Shown in pieces: positions 17,427 through 27,360 of a DNA stretch of 64,000 bases (its first letter is position 1; each line of letters begins with the position of its first letter). The position numbers and the translations under genes were made by a program. Below the pieces are notes generated by a model. That model was not told the origin of the DNA. It worked only from the letters and a program-made list of their open reading frames with translations, and searched no databases. Source of the stretch: Gammaproteobacteria bacterium (GTDB taxonomy: Bacteria > Pseudomonadota > Gammaproteobacteria > Steroidobacterales > GCA-2729495). The stretch is from positions 16,254 through 80,253 of the forward strand of contig JAJRUG010000089.1 of assembly GCA_024277915.1 (NCBI GenBank), written 5' to 3'.

Positions 17427-17620
17427 TATTGCGAGTAGGTTTCGCTGTCAAAAATTTCAAGTAGTCAGAGCCGTTGCCACGACTGCGAATTGTACCTGAT
17501 ATTAATCTAACCGGTATCTGCTGTGGGATTCTTCGTTATTGTGGCAACATAAAGCGCTTGATGAGCTGGTCTTGCTGATCATGATAAACTCGCCAGCAGA
17601 CTGTTACCGGAGAATTTGTA

Positions 17621-18487
17621 ATGCCCGTGTCTTTAGACAACAAAAAAAGTGATAAGGAGGGATATAATCAGCTTTATGCTGATCAAGTGAGTCCTCTTGC
17701 AGAACAATGCGGCAACCCGGATGACTACATAGCATATTTTGAGAAAACTGGTTTAAGCTCGTTCTGCGACGCCGGTAATACCAAGGGATATGTAAGAGGA
17801 GTTGCTGTTCGCGAACTTCTGGATGCGGCAAATATTTCAGGGATTCAGAGAGAGCGGATTACCGTTCTGGATGCTGGATGTGGACTGGGAGAATTGTCAA
17901 TATACCTGGCCTGTAAAGGGTTTAACGTTACAGGGGTTGATATTTCCGCCGCCGCTTGCCAGGCTGCGAGGCAATTGGCAGAAAAAATCGGGGTTTCCGG
18001 GAAGTGTACTTTTCTGGCCGAAAGCCTGGAAAAATTATCGGTAGCAAACGCTAGCATTGACTTTGTGATTGGCCATGCTTCATTACATCATTTCATAAAA
18101 TACGAACTGGTTCCTGGAGAGTTTCTTCGGGTAATGAAAGATGGCGCCAAGGGCTTCTTTGCGGACAGTTTTCACGAGAATCCGGCTTATCAGGTTTTTC
18201 ACAACAAGGAGCAGATGGAGAGACTGGGCGATGTCCTGCTGTCCAAAAAACTTATAGAGAGCTATTTTGACAGTTTTGAGGTGCGGCTAATGCCAACAGA
18301 CTGGTTTGTCATGCTGGACAAGCTGTACCTGAAAATTCTTCCAAAGAGTTGGGAAAGCCTTGTTCGACGGGTGTCAAAAATGCATTTTTGGCTTGATAGA
18401 AGGATTCCTGTCTCCAGCAGGGTCTCACTCGCTTTATCAGGTACCGTAATGACAGCAATCACAAAGATGCGCTCAAAACCGGGTTAA
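17621..18487 (+). CDS. Class I SAM-dependent methyltransferase
   Basis: The protein has 288 residues. Motif [17 protein letters not shown] (~84-99), and the acidic end of strand 2 (VTGVDIS) define a Rossmann methyltransferase. [14 protein letters not shown] corresponds to the post-II/III region. The C-terminal ~90 residues are not specific. It may methylate a sugar or its precursor in the EPS repeat unit. GGAG lies about 8 bases before the ATG. No overlap with neighbours is seen, and the FkbM-type gene follows on the same strand after about 185 bases. Confidence 0.8.
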   Translation: MPVSLDNKKSDKEGYNQLYADQVSPLAEQCGNPDDYIAYFEKTGLSSFCDAGNTKGYVRGVAVRELLDAANISGIQRERITVLDAGCGLGELSIYLACKGFNVTGVDISAAACQAARQLAEKIGVSGKCTFLAESLEKLSVANASIDFVIGHASLHHFIKYELVPGEFLRVMKDGAKGFFADSFHENPAYQVFHNKEQMERLGDVLLSKKLIESYFDSFEVRLMPTDWFVMLDKLYLKILPKSWESLVRRVSKMHFWLDRRIPVSSRVSLALSGTVMTAITKMRSKPG

Positions 18488-18672
18488 AGTGTAGTCAAGT
18501 GAGCTTACGAGCAGTTGGAGAATCTGTTGCGTATGCCCTGATTATATTCCGGCATACCAGAACATGTGACGTTTCTGCTGTTTCTCCCTGTAAATCAGTA
18601 CTATAATTTTTTCTCTAAATATCAGGAAGGCCGCCGGGCCCAAAATACACCAGGAAGAAGATGTGAGCTGTG

Positions 18673-19455
18673 ATGCGGTCAATAATTAAGGCAATTTTGA
18701 AAAAACTGGTGTATCAGGCTGGCGGGTTTTACCTGTCACGAATGCGCAGCGACATGAGTGATGTCCTTGCTCACCTGAAAAATCTGGGAATATATCCAAA
18801 AACGATTTTTGATATTGGTGTTGCCAACGGTACTCAGGATATGTACGAGGCATTTCCAGAGAGCCATTTTATTCTTGTTGAACCGTTGCAGGAATTTGAA
18901 GCTGACATGGCAGCGATGAAGAAGGACTACCATTTGGACTATGTCATTGCAGGTGCTTCTGATTCGGAGGGAACACTGAGATTTAATGTGCATCCTGATT
19001 TGGCAGGATCATCTATGTTGAAGGAGGTAGAGGGCGCACATGTTGATGGTGAAGAGCGTATCGTGCCTTCCGTTAGATTAGATAAGCTAGCATCAGACCG
19101 TAATCTATCCGCACCCTATCTGATCAAGATAGATGTTCAGGGCGGTGAGTTGAAGGTTTTGGTCGGTGCAGAGGGAATCTTGAATGAAACTGATGCCGTT
19201 ATTCTCGAAGTATCCTTATTTGGTTTCTTCGTGGATGGTCCTCAGTTTGCGGATATCATTGTTGCGATGAAAGCGTACTCTTTTGTTGTATATGAAATAT
19301 TCGATGCGCGTAATCGGCCATTGGATGGGGCGCTGGCACAGGTAGATATTCTTTTTGTGCGGGAAGATGGATCTCTGCGAAAACAACACATATATGCAAC
19401 CGAAAAACAGCGTAGTGTCCAAAACAAGAAGATAAGAACGATGCTAAAGCAGTAG
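18673..19455 (+). CDS. FkbM-family methyltransferase
   Basis: The protein has about 260 residues from the ATG at 18673 (a GTG lies one codon earlier). IFDIGVANGTQDMYEAFP is the SAM-binding motif and HFILVEPL carries the strand-2 acid. LIKIDVQGGELKVLVGAEGIL is the FkbM family hallmark (IDVQG-E). Such enzymes O-methylate sugars or polyketides; here the likely target is an EPS sugar. The N-terminus has a basic amphipathic stretch that may associate with the membrane. It is downstream of another methyltransferase, and the following gene is convergent. Confidence 0.85.
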   Translation: MRSIIKAILKKLVYQAGGFYLSRMRSDMSDVLAHLKNLGIYPKTIFDIGVANGTQDMYEAFPESHFILVEPLQEFEADMAAMKKDYHLDYVIAGASDSEGTLRFNVHPDLAGSSMLKEVEGAHVDGEERIVPSVRLDKLASDRNLSAPYLIKIDVQGGELKVLVGAEGILNETDAVILEVSLFGFFVDGPQFADIIVAMKAYSFVVYEIFDARNRPLDGALAQVDILFVREDGSLRKQHIYATEKQRSVQNKKIRTMLKQ

Positions 19456-19517
19456 GATGTAGCTAAAATTCATTCTGCCTTTGTAACTAGGGGATACCAA
19501 CTAAAGGGAAGTATGGA

Positions 19518-20498
19518 TCAAGTATGAGCCTGAATTTTTTTCCAGTTGGAAAGTAACTGCATCTTGCTCTTGAGGATTCTGAATTCCAACATGCGATACC
19601 CAAAACCATATATGGTGCGCATTATATCAGAACCAATATACCGAATACCTGTAGGGGTAGAATTCAGGTCCGCTAGTAACTTCTCTAGATCGTACCCCAT
19701 TAATGCAAGTCGCTCTCTTCCAATCCAATTCAAATAGCGTCGACACCAAGATTTACGGAATGAATTTGATAGGGTAAGCTTCCATTTCTCTAATGGTTCA
19801 TGACTAGTAGAGCCATACTTTTCTGCGCCGGTCGGGTCACCCATTCGCCCGTCAAGATTCACATTTTTGAAGTTGTCGGCTACATTACGAGGAGTCGGAA
19901 TTTCGAGATGATCGAAAATACGCTGAATTTCCTTGTTAGGGTTGGAAAGTAAATCCTCATAGCGCAAGGAAAGACATCTTTCTTGATATCTTTCACAAGC
20001 GGAAACTAAATTTTCACAACCCTGAAACAAATCTACCTGGAATCGATAAAGATTCCATTTTCCTGCTGCCCATGTCTCCATTATTGATGAAATAACAGCC
20101 AAAGGGTTTCGCCAAAGGAAAATGAATTTTGCATCAGGGAACATTTGAATAATTTCGTCCGCAATTAGATGGTAGCGAGGTGTTTTATCGAGAAAGTATC
20201 TCTCGTTATTGAGCGCCGCTTTTTGGTATAGACGTGTCGTAAATTCCCGAATCTCCAAAATGTAGTCGTTAGTCCCGCCGGGAAGCCTGTCTGTAAAATC
20301 GGTGATGGCATTGGCCGCGTTATAGTGTCCAAATTCCATGTAACCACCGTCAGGGCGTTGGGTGTAAAGAAAAGGAAGTAGTAACCATGGTTCTGCAGTG
20401 GTTGCGATGTCGCTGGATGACCCAAGTAATCTCTGTACGAGCGTCGATCCAGAGCGCGGTAGGGAAAATAGAAATATTGGTGTGATTGATTTAGACAA
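19518..20498 (-). CDS. Sulfotransferase (second of two)
   Basis: This 326-residue protein has the PAPS loop FLFSLPRSGSTLVQRLL (~9-25) and a second site in FIFLWRNPLAVISSIMETW (~127-145), both standard for sulfotransferases. SLRYEDLLSNP is also typical. The start is a TTG: the frame has no ATG near the loop, and family members normally start only a few residues before it. The gene looks more AT-rich than its neighbours, which hints at separate acquisition. It is the last gene of the minus-strand run from 29884 and, with the gene at 12477, supports sulfation of the EPS. Confidence 0.8.
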   Translation of the reverse strand: MSKSITPIFLFSLPRSGSTLVQRLLGSSSDIATTAEPWLLLPFLYTQRPDGGYMEFGHYNAANAITDFTDRLPGGTNDYILEIREFTTRLYQKAALNNERYFLDKTPRYHLIADEIIQMFPDAKFIFLWRNPLAVISSIMETWAAGKWNLYRFQVDLFQGCENLVSACERYQERCLSLRYEDLLSNPNKEIQRIFDHLEIPTPRNVADNFKNVNLDGRMGDPTGAEKYGSTSHEPLEKWKLTLSNSFRKSWCRRYLNWIGRERLALMGYDLEKLLADLNSTPTGIRYIGSDIMRTIYGFGYRMLEFRILKSKMQLLSNWKKIQAHT

Positions 20499-20593
20499 GG
20501 TTATAAAATTACCATGGTATGGATGAGTGCAATTTTCGATAGTAGGTTTTTGCTGAGGGTTTCATTTTCTGGGTGATAGTCTAGACGGGTAAG

Positions 20594-21847
20594 CTATTTG
20601 GAGCGGTATTGTGGACGCTCTAAGCATGAGAAGCTGGTCACAATGCCAAACATGAACCAAAAAGGGGTGACCATATGGGCTGGATAGAAAGAAGCCGCAA
20701 GTAACATTGATGAGAAGAATGCAGTTACTACCAGTGCTTCTTTGTATCTTGTGCTATCGGTGAGAAATTTCATGCTGCTGTTGAACGACCAAAAAAACCA
20801 GAAACAAATTACTATAAGCGCAACAACTCCTCCGCGGAGCGACAATCCAAACCAAAGGCTATGTATGAAGTCAATAGCGTTTCCCATTTTCATATAGATA
20901 TGGGCATCTACACCAAATATCGGAGACTCTTTAAGCAGGTTCCATGCAAATTGATATTGCCCAAGGCGTCCTTCAATAGTTGTTTGCGCCTCCTCTTGGC
21001 CGCCTAGGCCGGAAACAGCATCGAATAGGCTAGGAGCAGCGACAATCAAAATGGTGGCCGTTAAGATTGCCAGCGATGCCGTCATCATGCCTTTCGCTGC
21101 CTGGCGGCCGCGTGATTTTTTCAAAAAGAATTTCAGAAACCGATAGGACAGTAAGCCAATAAGTATTGAAAAAGCCACACTCCTGGATTGCGCACCAATT
21201 ACTCCGAGTAATACGATAAACATTACTAGTGTTTTCACTGTCCGCGATCCTGATCCAAACAAATAGTCTTGTTTTGGCAATGCTGCAGTTAGCAGTACTG
21301 TAAATGAGCAAAGTAAAGCCATATCCCCATAGTTGCTAAGAATTCCCACTGACTTCGGCAGGTATTCGAGACCAAGTCTGGATACAGCAAAGCGTTCATA
21401 CGGAAGAGTGAGCAATCCTACAGAGACGAGGAATGCAGAAAGGCAAGCAAGCATGGTGATGATAATGATCATGCTGCTGGCAGTTCGAAAATAGTGTATA
21501 TCCCGAATAAACAGAATGGGTAGAAGGAAATACCCCATATTGACTGCAGCTACACCCATTTGAGTCCAGAACACACCTGTATCAGCGATAAGTGAAATAT
21601 TGGTCACGACAAGAAATACTGTAGCGATACTTATATGAAAAATGATGAATCGCTGCCTTTGTCGACTCGCTGTAGTCATACGGAATAACCCCAAGGCGAG
21701 CAGGAGTGGAGCGAGTGCCTTATCAGCGGCGATAATGCCGGTCGCAAGAGCTGTCAGAAAACTAAATGGAAGAATAAGAACCCATAAAAAAAATAGCTTA
21801 TTGACTAGCCCCTTAGTGGGTTTTGGAGTTCTGGCGATTGTAGCCAT
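20594..21847 (-). CDS. O-antigen ligase/Wzy-type polymerase
   Basis: This polytopic inner-membrane protein has about 417 residues and ten or more hydrophobic helices. The start at 21847 (MATIARTPKP) has GGAGAGA 8 bases upstream; longer frames overlap the previous gene. A periplasmic loop near the C-terminal third contains GQEEAQTTIEGRLGQYQFAW, followed by SPIFGVDAH and FIHSLWFGLSLRGG. This is the Wzy_C/O-antigen ligase loop with an Arg and a His near the conserved positions. It is predicted to polymerise undecaprenyl-linked repeat units delivered by the flippase encoded just upstream. Confidence 0.8.
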   Translation of the reverse strand: MATIARTPKPTKGLVNKLFFLWVLILPFSFLTALATGIIAADKALAPLLLALGLFRMTTASRQRQRFIIFHISIATVFLVVTNISLIADTGVFWTQMGVAAVNMGYFLLPILFIRDIHYFRTASSMIIIITMLACLSAFLVSVGLLTLPYERFAVSRLGLEYLPKSVGILSNYGDMALLCSFTVLLTAALPKQDYLFGSGSRTVKTLVMFIVLLGVIGAQSRSVAFSILIGLLSYRFLKFFLKKSRGRQAAKGMMTASLAILTATILIVAAPSLFDAVSGLGGQEEAQTTIEGRLGQYQFAWNLLKESPIFGVDAHIYMKMGNAIDFIHSLWFGLSLRGGVVALIVICFWFFWSFNSSMKFLTDSTRYKEALVVTAFFSSMLLAASFYPAHMVTPFWFMFGIVTSFSCLERPQYRSK

Positions 21848-21870
21848 CCTGTTGATTCTCTCCATCTGTA

Positions 21871-23202
21871 TCAGTAGCTTAGCAACTGCTTCAGGTTTGG
21901 TGGAATTAACTTCATATGCGTCCACATTCCAGTGTGACGTTTAGCAAAGCATACCAACAGTAAATATTGAAGTGTAATAGCTCCGCTGGCGACAGATGCC
22001 ATTCCGGTTATGCCGTAGGGCTCTACTACTACTAAGGACAAAGCAACCATCAGAAGTCCCGTAAACAAGGTTATATACATCAGCGTCTTCTGCCCCCCGG
22101 TCATCATCAGTGTTTGTCCACATGACCCGGACCAGATATTAACAAACATTCCGATACTTAGAATCACCATTGCAGGATACGCGCTTCGAAAATACTCTCC
22201 AAATACCAGTTCAAGAATCTGAGCACCGAATATGATCAATACCACCAATATGCCAATCGCGGCATAGCCACCGAGTGTTGCAATTTTCCGCAAGTAATAT
22301 TCCAGTTCTTGCTGCTTCCCCTGGGCATACATTTCTCCGATCATCGGTGCTACCACGGCATTGACTACCAGCAATGGCATAGCGATCAGGGCTACCAGGC
22401 GTGTTGCTGCCCCAAAAATCGCTACTTCTTCAGGTGGGCGAAGTGCGCCAAGAATCCAGATGCCACCCTCGGATACAATGAACGGAGCGATGCCGGCAAC
22501 CAGTAACGGGAGAGAAATTGCCATAATTTCTGATGAAGCGATAGATTCTCCGTTTTTTTCCAGTGTAAGCACCCGTCTCCTCAGTAGTAGTCCTCCCGCT
22601 ACAACACTGATGCCGCAGGCAGCAACGATAATCAGCAGGATCTGGCCGAGATTGGCGGTTCCGATCTGGAACCATAGCCATGCCAATAATGATGCGGAAA
22701 TCAGGCTGGTCAAAAGACGGTCAAAAACAGATGCCATCCGGATATCGCTGAATCCCCTGAAAGACTCCGCCAGCAGGCTTTGAATCGCAAATAATGCGAT
22801 CCATGCGGCAACCAGCGCCATGTGTCCTGCCATGAGTGGCGAGTTAAATAGTTGCCGGGCAATCTGCCTGCCGGTATCAAGCCCGACAAATGCTGCTACG
22901 ATGGCAATACCAAATACTGCGAGCAAAAAGATTTTAGTAATTGCTGAGCGGGCCCGGGCGGGGCGGTTGGTTCCGAGTGATTCAGAGATTATTCGTACTA
23001 CTGTTCTGATCATTCCCATCAGGGCAATCTGGGTGCTGAACATCACGATACTGAGGATAAGAAAATAGACGCCCAGCTCTTCGGGTGGCAGTAATCTGGC
23101 CAGTAGACCGTTAATGATCAGGCCACTGATAAGGACCAGTATCCTTCCCGAGAAAGCCCATGCGCCTCCGGAAATCAGTTTTTGTTTCAGGCTCTTGCTC
23201 AT
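21871..23202 (-). CDS. Wzx-type polysaccharide flippase
   Basis: The protein has about 443 residues and 12-14 predicted helices, starting MSKSLKQKLISGGAWAFSGRIL, a common opening of the PST/MATE-like flippase family. The ATG at 23202 is preferred over a TTG at 23217 that overlaps the upstream stop. It would move lipid-linked EPS units across the inner membrane for polymerisation by the Wzy-type protein encoded next. The order flippase then polymerase, with a glycosylphosphotransferase at the head of the strand, indicates a Wzx/Wzy-dependent pathway. Confidence 0.85.
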   Translation of the reverse strand: MSKSLKQKLISGGAWAFSGRILVLISGLIINGLLARLLPPEELGVYFLILSIVMFSTQIALMGMIRTVVRIISESLGTNRPARARSAITKIFLLAVFGIAIVAAFVGLDTGRQIARQLFNSPLMAGHMALVAAWIALFAIQSLLAESFRGFSDIRMASVFDRLLTSLISASLLAWLWFQIGTANLGQILLIIVAACGISVVAGGLLLRRRVLTLEKNGESIASSEIMAISLPLLVAGIAPFIVSEGGIWILGALRPPEEVAIFGAATRLVALIAMPLLVVNAVVAPMIGEMYAQGKQQELEYYLRKIATLGGYAAIGILVVLIIFGAQILELVFGEYFRSAYPAMVILSIGMFVNIWSGSCGQTLMMTGGQKTLMYITLFTGLLMVALSLVVVEPYGITGMASVASGAITLQYLLLVCFAKRHTGMWTHMKLIPPNLKQLLSY

Positions 23203-23213
23203 ATAGAGGCAGC

Positions 23214-25292
23214 TCAATCAGAGCTTAATTGTTGTACCGTAACTTTCATTGTCTGGAAATCAATCTTGGCATTTAGTTGATTATCGCTAAATTCCAGAAC
23301 TGTGCCTTTTTGCATCCACTGTGTCTGCAGTGAACCTGGTTTCTGATCAGGGTTGAAAGGCCGCAGAATCAGCGTGTTGGTCCAGATGCCGGAACTATTG
23401 CTTATTGATATCGGGTGTAGTCGAATCAGGAATCTGGGTAATACTGGAAGATCCAGCAAGTTGGCCGAGTCCTGGACAATGTAATTTTCTATATTCCGGG
23501 TAGCGCTTAATTCAGACACATCATCAACAAGAAGCCCGTTGTTTCGGAGTTGCAGGGAGAAGCTATTGATCGTTTTCTCTATTGCGCCTCGTTTAATATG
23601 TAGCAGACTTTCAAACACAGTAGATTCAGACCCTCGTACTTCATCATGCACAATGAGATACCCGGCCGGCAGCATTGCAATAGTTCTATGCCAACTTTCT
23701 AACCCGGATACATGTGGATACATTCTGGTCAAATCTGCTCTTAATATCTGTGATCCTGTCGTCAGCTCGCGGCCGGTGATTTCTGCTGTAGCCGATTGTT
23801 TGCTTGCTGCATTGTTGTCAAACCACCTGCCCCCTTCTCCAATCTGGCCTTTTCCATTGACCAGCAACACGCTGTGGTTCTCTGTGCGCTTGTCCCAAAC
23901 ATAACCATCATCGAGCACCAGCCATTCACCATTCGCCCACATGCTGAAAGAGCCCGCGTCCGGGTGAATATGACTGCCGGTAAACACACGCTTGTTTGCC
24001 AGTGCCAGTTTTCCCATCGGGGGGCCGGCCTTGAAGAAAACCCACGCCGCATCATCACGCCAGCTGCTTCGGCGAATCAGGATCCCCAGATTGTCGAAAT
24101 ACCCGTAGGTGGGGAGGTCATCTGGTGGTGTAGCCATGATTGATGGGTCATACCACAGCATATCCAGCCAGGATAACCGGGCATCATCTTCTTTTGCCTG
24201 GTCTATTCGACCGGCTAACCATTGTGCCAGCCCATCCTGAAATAGTGATGCCAGAACTCGCAACGTTGCCCCCGCGTGATAAAACTCTTTTCTGGGGCTG
24301 TCGGCAAAGTTGGCAATTTCTTCGTAGCCTGGCAGTGAGGTGTACAAACGAAAGTGTGCGGCCTTTCTGAAAAAAGGATTGCTTCTTACAGCTTCCAGGC
24401 CAAAAATGGGGGAGGCAGCCATTGAGTAAGTGAGGAGAGCCTGAGTCCCGTATGCCCAGTAATGCACACCCTCATGTGATGCACCGTCCGGAGAGAGTAA
24501 AGAAAACACCTTAAGGAAATTCTTGTTGGCAGCTTCAATATAGCTTCCAGCAGCATTGTGTTTTCCTGCCAGTGTCAGCCCGGCCAGGCCGAGCGCCATT
24601 GCATTCACATAGTTGTGGTTCTGAAGATATTCAGTAGCCCACCAGGCTTTCTGTGAACGCAGATCCTGATAAATAGATAAAGCGTGACGATTGATCGTTA
24701 TTTCATATCTGGCACGCGCGTCAGTCGAAAACCGGTCATACAGCCAGTCATAGACAATTGCCATTCCGGCCAGAGCATGTGCCTCGTCCAGATCGGTGCC
24801 CGGCCAGTCTGACAGGGCGCTGAGGTAATCCATCCACTGCGTTATGCTACGAACATAAGCTTCATCCCGGGTCATCAGGTAGGCCATGCCCATGAATGGC
24901 AATCTGTGTCCTATTCTCCGGAGTGGCTCCTGATTTCCATCTGACCCTGGTGAGAGAGGTGTTATTTGTGAAAATTGATCTGCCTTTTTCTGCACGTATT
25001 GCCAGAAGTTTTTATATGGTGATGTGTTCAGCTTCGATTTCAGGGTTTTGATGCGCTCCGCATCAAGGAATAAGCGCGGGCGCTTACTGGAAAAAAGTTC
25101 CAGCTTTCGTGCTTGTTGTTCCGAGAGCCCGGAACTGATCTGGAGGTTTTGGTTTTCGGGAGTTGCGATGCTTTCAGCAGCTTTGGCGTCGATGGTCAGC
25201 ATTACAAGAAAAGCCACCGCCGTGGAAATGCATACGCCCGTTACAGCAGGTCTATGGTCTGGTGAGCAATCAATTTTCTGTAGTGGCTTCAC
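23214..25292 (-). CDS. Heparinase II/III-like secreted lyase (second)
   Basis: The protein has about 692 residues. I place the start at GTG 25292, with AGGA about 7 bases upstream; a TTG at 25370 lies inside the VanZ-like gene and is unlikely. A signal peptide follows (VCISTAVAFLVMLTI, then DAKAAES). The N-terminal helical domain (RLFLDAERIKTLKSKL ... YLQNHNYVNAMALGLAGL) resembles the alginate-lyase/DUF4962 region. The C-terminal beta domain has HIHPDAGSFSMWANGEWL and LVLDDGYVW, typical of heparinase II/III. It is likely periplasmic and could cut or edit the EPS during assembly or turnover. It differs from the locus's other heparinase-like protein by its signal peptide. Confidence 0.75.
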   Translation of the reverse strand: MKPLQKIDCSPDHRPAVTGVCISTAVAFLVMLTIDAKAAESIATPENQNLQISSGLSEQQARKLELFSSKRPRLFLDAERIKTLKSKLNTSPYKNFWQYVQKKADQFSQITPLSPGSDGNQEPLRRIGHRLPFMGMAYLMTRDEAYVRSITQWMDYLSALSDWPGTDLDEAHALAGMAIVYDWLYDRFSTDARARYEITINRHALSIYQDLRSQKAWWATEYLQNHNYVNAMALGLAGLTLAGKHNAAGSYIEAANKNFLKVFSLLSPDGASHEGVHYWAYGTQALLTYSMAASPIFGLEAVRSNPFFRKAAHFRLYTSLPGYEEIANFADSPRKEFYHAGATLRVLASLFQDGLAQWLAGRIDQAKEDDARLSWLDMLWYDPSIMATPPDDLPTYGYFDNLGILIRRSSWRDDAAWVFFKAGPPMGKLALANKRVFTGSHIHPDAGSFSMWANGEWLVLDDGYVWDKRTENHSVLLVNGKGQIGEGGRWFDNNAASKQSATAEITGRELTTGSQILRADLTRMYPHVSGLESWHRTIAMLPAGYLIVHDEVRGSESTVFESLLHIKRGAIEKTINSFSLQLRNNGLLVDDVSELSATRNIENYIVQDSANLLDLPVLPRFLIRLHPISISNSSGIWTNTLILRPFNPDQKPGSLQTQWMQKGTVLEFSDNQLNAKIDFQTMKVTVQQLSSD

Positions 25293-25326
25293 AAGCTGTT
25301 CCTGTTGGCGGCGTACTGATAGTGTA

Positions 25327-26346
25327 CTACTGCCTGACAGTTGGCTGTCCGAGCTTGGATGACAACACAAGCCGCAAAAAAAATACTGTAATTATTCCCG
25401 CCAGATCAGCAAGAAAATCTTCGATTTGAGGGTGCCGCTCATTGGTCAGTAGTTGCAGTATCTCAGTCACCATAGCAAACAGCACCAGCAGCCCCAGCCG
25501 CTGAAGCCTGATATGGCCGGACATTTTTGGCCACAGCACAGCGATAGAAAGCAGCGTAAATCCCAGGAAATGACTCAGTGTGAAGAAATGATCTGCAGAA
25601 GAAAATGACTCTGCAAGGCCGAGCTTATATTGCTCCGGCATGAGCACACCGGTCAGGATCACTGCAACGATGACAGCGACAAGCAGCTGCTGTACGGAAT
25701 ACCCGCCATTTCTTAGGTGAGGGAATGCGATCCATAATATCAACACTCCCCAAAAGACGATGGCGATGAACCGGTAAGTGTTGTACCCGCGTTGAATGGC
25801 TACAGGTTCCAGGCTCAGATTCCTGGCCCATGCCGTACCCTTCACCCTTGGTAGCTGAAACTCGATAAGAAGGTCTGGGGTTTCGTCAGTGAACTTGAAT
25901 ACCTGAGAAAAATCTTCCCAGTCATTGGTTCCTGATCGTGCAGCGAGTATGTGCGGTGAGTCATACTTCGGTTGTCCTGATGGGTCAAGGCCGACCAGCA
26001 TCAGGCGGGCAACTTGCCAGGTTTTGGGGCCCTGGACTATTCCCTCGGTTTTCATTGACCCCGAGAATCGGAAAGCCTGATGGCCTTGCTGTTTGCGGAC
26101 TGTTTGGCGAATAAATGTCGCCTTCGAACCATCCGGCGAATTCAACTGCATGGCTTGAGGGTCGTGTGATGAGAGGGATACGCCGGTGGGTGCCTGCGTC
26201 CATCCTTTGAATTCTTCGGAGAACTCGGGGTTCTCAATGACTTCATCCCCATTGGTCTCATACCAGTCATACATACCGAAGATACCGGCAGTCCCTGCGG
26301 TCAACACCAGGGTTAGAATCAGCTGAATGGGGGAGAGTATCTTCAA
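25327..26346 (-). CDS. VanZ-like membrane protein with N-terminal carbohydrate-binding-like domain
   Basis: The protein has 339 residues. An N-terminal membrane helix (~8-25) is followed by a periplasmic beta-rich region, ~35-185 (NPEFSEEFKGWTQ, FRFSGSMKTEGI, NLSLEPV), that looks like a carbohydrate-binding/discoidin-type fold. Four or five C-terminal helices follow, with SHFLGFTLLSIAVLWP, TEILQLLTNERHPQIEDFLA and DLAGI; the HxxxF, ExxQ and D-x(4)-D residues are those of the VanZ-like family. VanZ relatives in EPS loci are common but of unknown function. The gene ends 34 bases before the chosen start of the heparinase gene. Confidence 0.7.
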   Translation of the reverse strand: MKILSPIQLILTLVLTAGTAGIFGMYDWYETNGDEVIENPEFSEEFKGWTQAPTGVSLSSHDPQAMQLNSPDGSKATFIRQTVRKQQGHQAFRFSGSMKTEGIVQGPKTWQVARLMLVGLDPSGQPKYDSPHILAARSGTNDWEDFSQVFKFTDETPDLLIEFQLPRVKGTAWARNLSLEPVAIQRGYNTYRFIAIVFWGVLILWIAFPHLRNGGYSVQQLLVAVIVAVILTGVLMPEQYKLGLAESFSSADHFFTLSHFLGFTLLSIAVLWPKMSGHIRLQRLGLLVLFAMVTEILQLLTNERHPQIEDFLADLAGIITVFFLRLVLSSKLGQPTVRQ

Positions 26347-26382
26347 AGAAGAAGCCGTGTGCGTTCCTCATTGATATAGAGT

Positions 26383-27360
26383 TCAGCCAACGGATTCCCG
26401 GTACGAGGCATAGCTTGCAGTAATTCCATCACGCAATGATATCGATGCCTGCCACCCCAGTGATGATAGCTTGGATACATCCAGCAGTTTTCTCGGCGTG
26501 CCATCAGGGTATTCCGGATTAAATTTCAGTTCACCGGAAAATCCCACCACATCCCGGATCAACTCGGCAAGTTCACGGATCGTGACATCCGTTCCCGTGC
26601 CGGCATTGATATGCGAGCACATCGGCTCGGTTGCGGCGTCGTATTTGTCGCGACTGATATTCAGCACAAAGATGGAAGCTTCGGCGAGGTCTTCCACATG
26701 GAGAAATTCCCGTTTCACGGTGCCGGTGCCCCAGACTTCCACACTTGATGCATTGGCTATTTTGGCTTCGTGGAATTTTCGAATCAGCGCGGGCAGGACG
26801 TGGCTGTTTTTGAGGTCGTAGTTATCATTTGGCCCATAGAGATTGGTCGGCATGATACTGCGGTAGTCCGTACCGTATTCCCGGTTATACGATTCGCAGA
26901 GTTTGATGCCGGCAATTTTCGCTATTGCATAGGGTTCGTTGGTGGCTTCAAGTTGCCCGGATAACAGGCAGTCCTCGGGCATGGGCTGGGGCGCCATCCG
27001 CGGGTAGATGCAGGAGCTGCCCAGGAACAGGAGTTTTGCTACGCCAGCCTGATGCGCCGCGTGGATGATATTGGCCGATATCATCAGGTTGTCGTAAATG
27101 AACTGTGCCGGGTAGGTGTTGTTTGCATTGATTCCGCCGACTCTGGCAGCAGCAAGAATGACATGATCCGGTTGCTCGGTTTGCATGAAATCCTGAACCT
27201 GCACCTGGTTGGTCAGGTCAACTTCATCACGCGTGCGCAGGATCAGTTGTTCGCAGCCTTCATCCTGTAATCGACGCACCAGCGCCGAGCCCACCATGCC
27301 GCGATGGCCGGCGATGTAGATTTTCGAGTCACACAGGTCGTCGGAGCAGATTTCACTCAT
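26383..27360 (-). CDS. fcl: GDP-L-fucose synthase
   Basis: This 325-residue short-chain dehydrogenase converts GDP-4-keto-6-deoxymannose to GDP-L-fucose with NADPH. The N-terminal nucleotide site is [18 protein letters not shown]. The catalytic SSCIYP (~107) and YAIAKIAG (Tyr-x3-Lys, ~143) match the family, as does [22 protein letters not shown] in short form (residues ~168-189). The C-terminal [17 protein letters not shown] is typical. It overlaps the gmd 3' end by 8 bases, so the two pathway steps are translationally linked. Confidence 0.93.
   Translation of the reverse strand: MSEICSDDLCDSKIYIAGHRGMVGSALVRRLQDEGCEQLILRTRDEVDLTNQVQVQDFMQTEQPDHVILAAARVGGINANNTYPAQFIYDNLMISANIIHAAHQAGVAKLLFLGSSCIYPRMAPQPMPEDCLLSGQLEATNEPYAIAKIAGIKLCESYNREYGTDYRSIMPTNLYGPNDNYDLKNSHVLPALIRKFHEAKIANASSVEVWGTGTVKREFLHVEDLAEASIFVLNISRDKYDAATEPMCSHINAGTGTDVTIRELAELIRDVVGFSGELKFNPEYPDGTPRKLLDVSKLSSLGWQASISLRDGITASYASYRESVG

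Noticed and set aside
25293..25370. TTG start for the second heparinase at 25370
   Set aside because: It would overlap the VanZ-like gene by about 44 bases and add an atypical Cys/Ser-rich leader; GTG 25292 has a better ribosome site and signal peptide.
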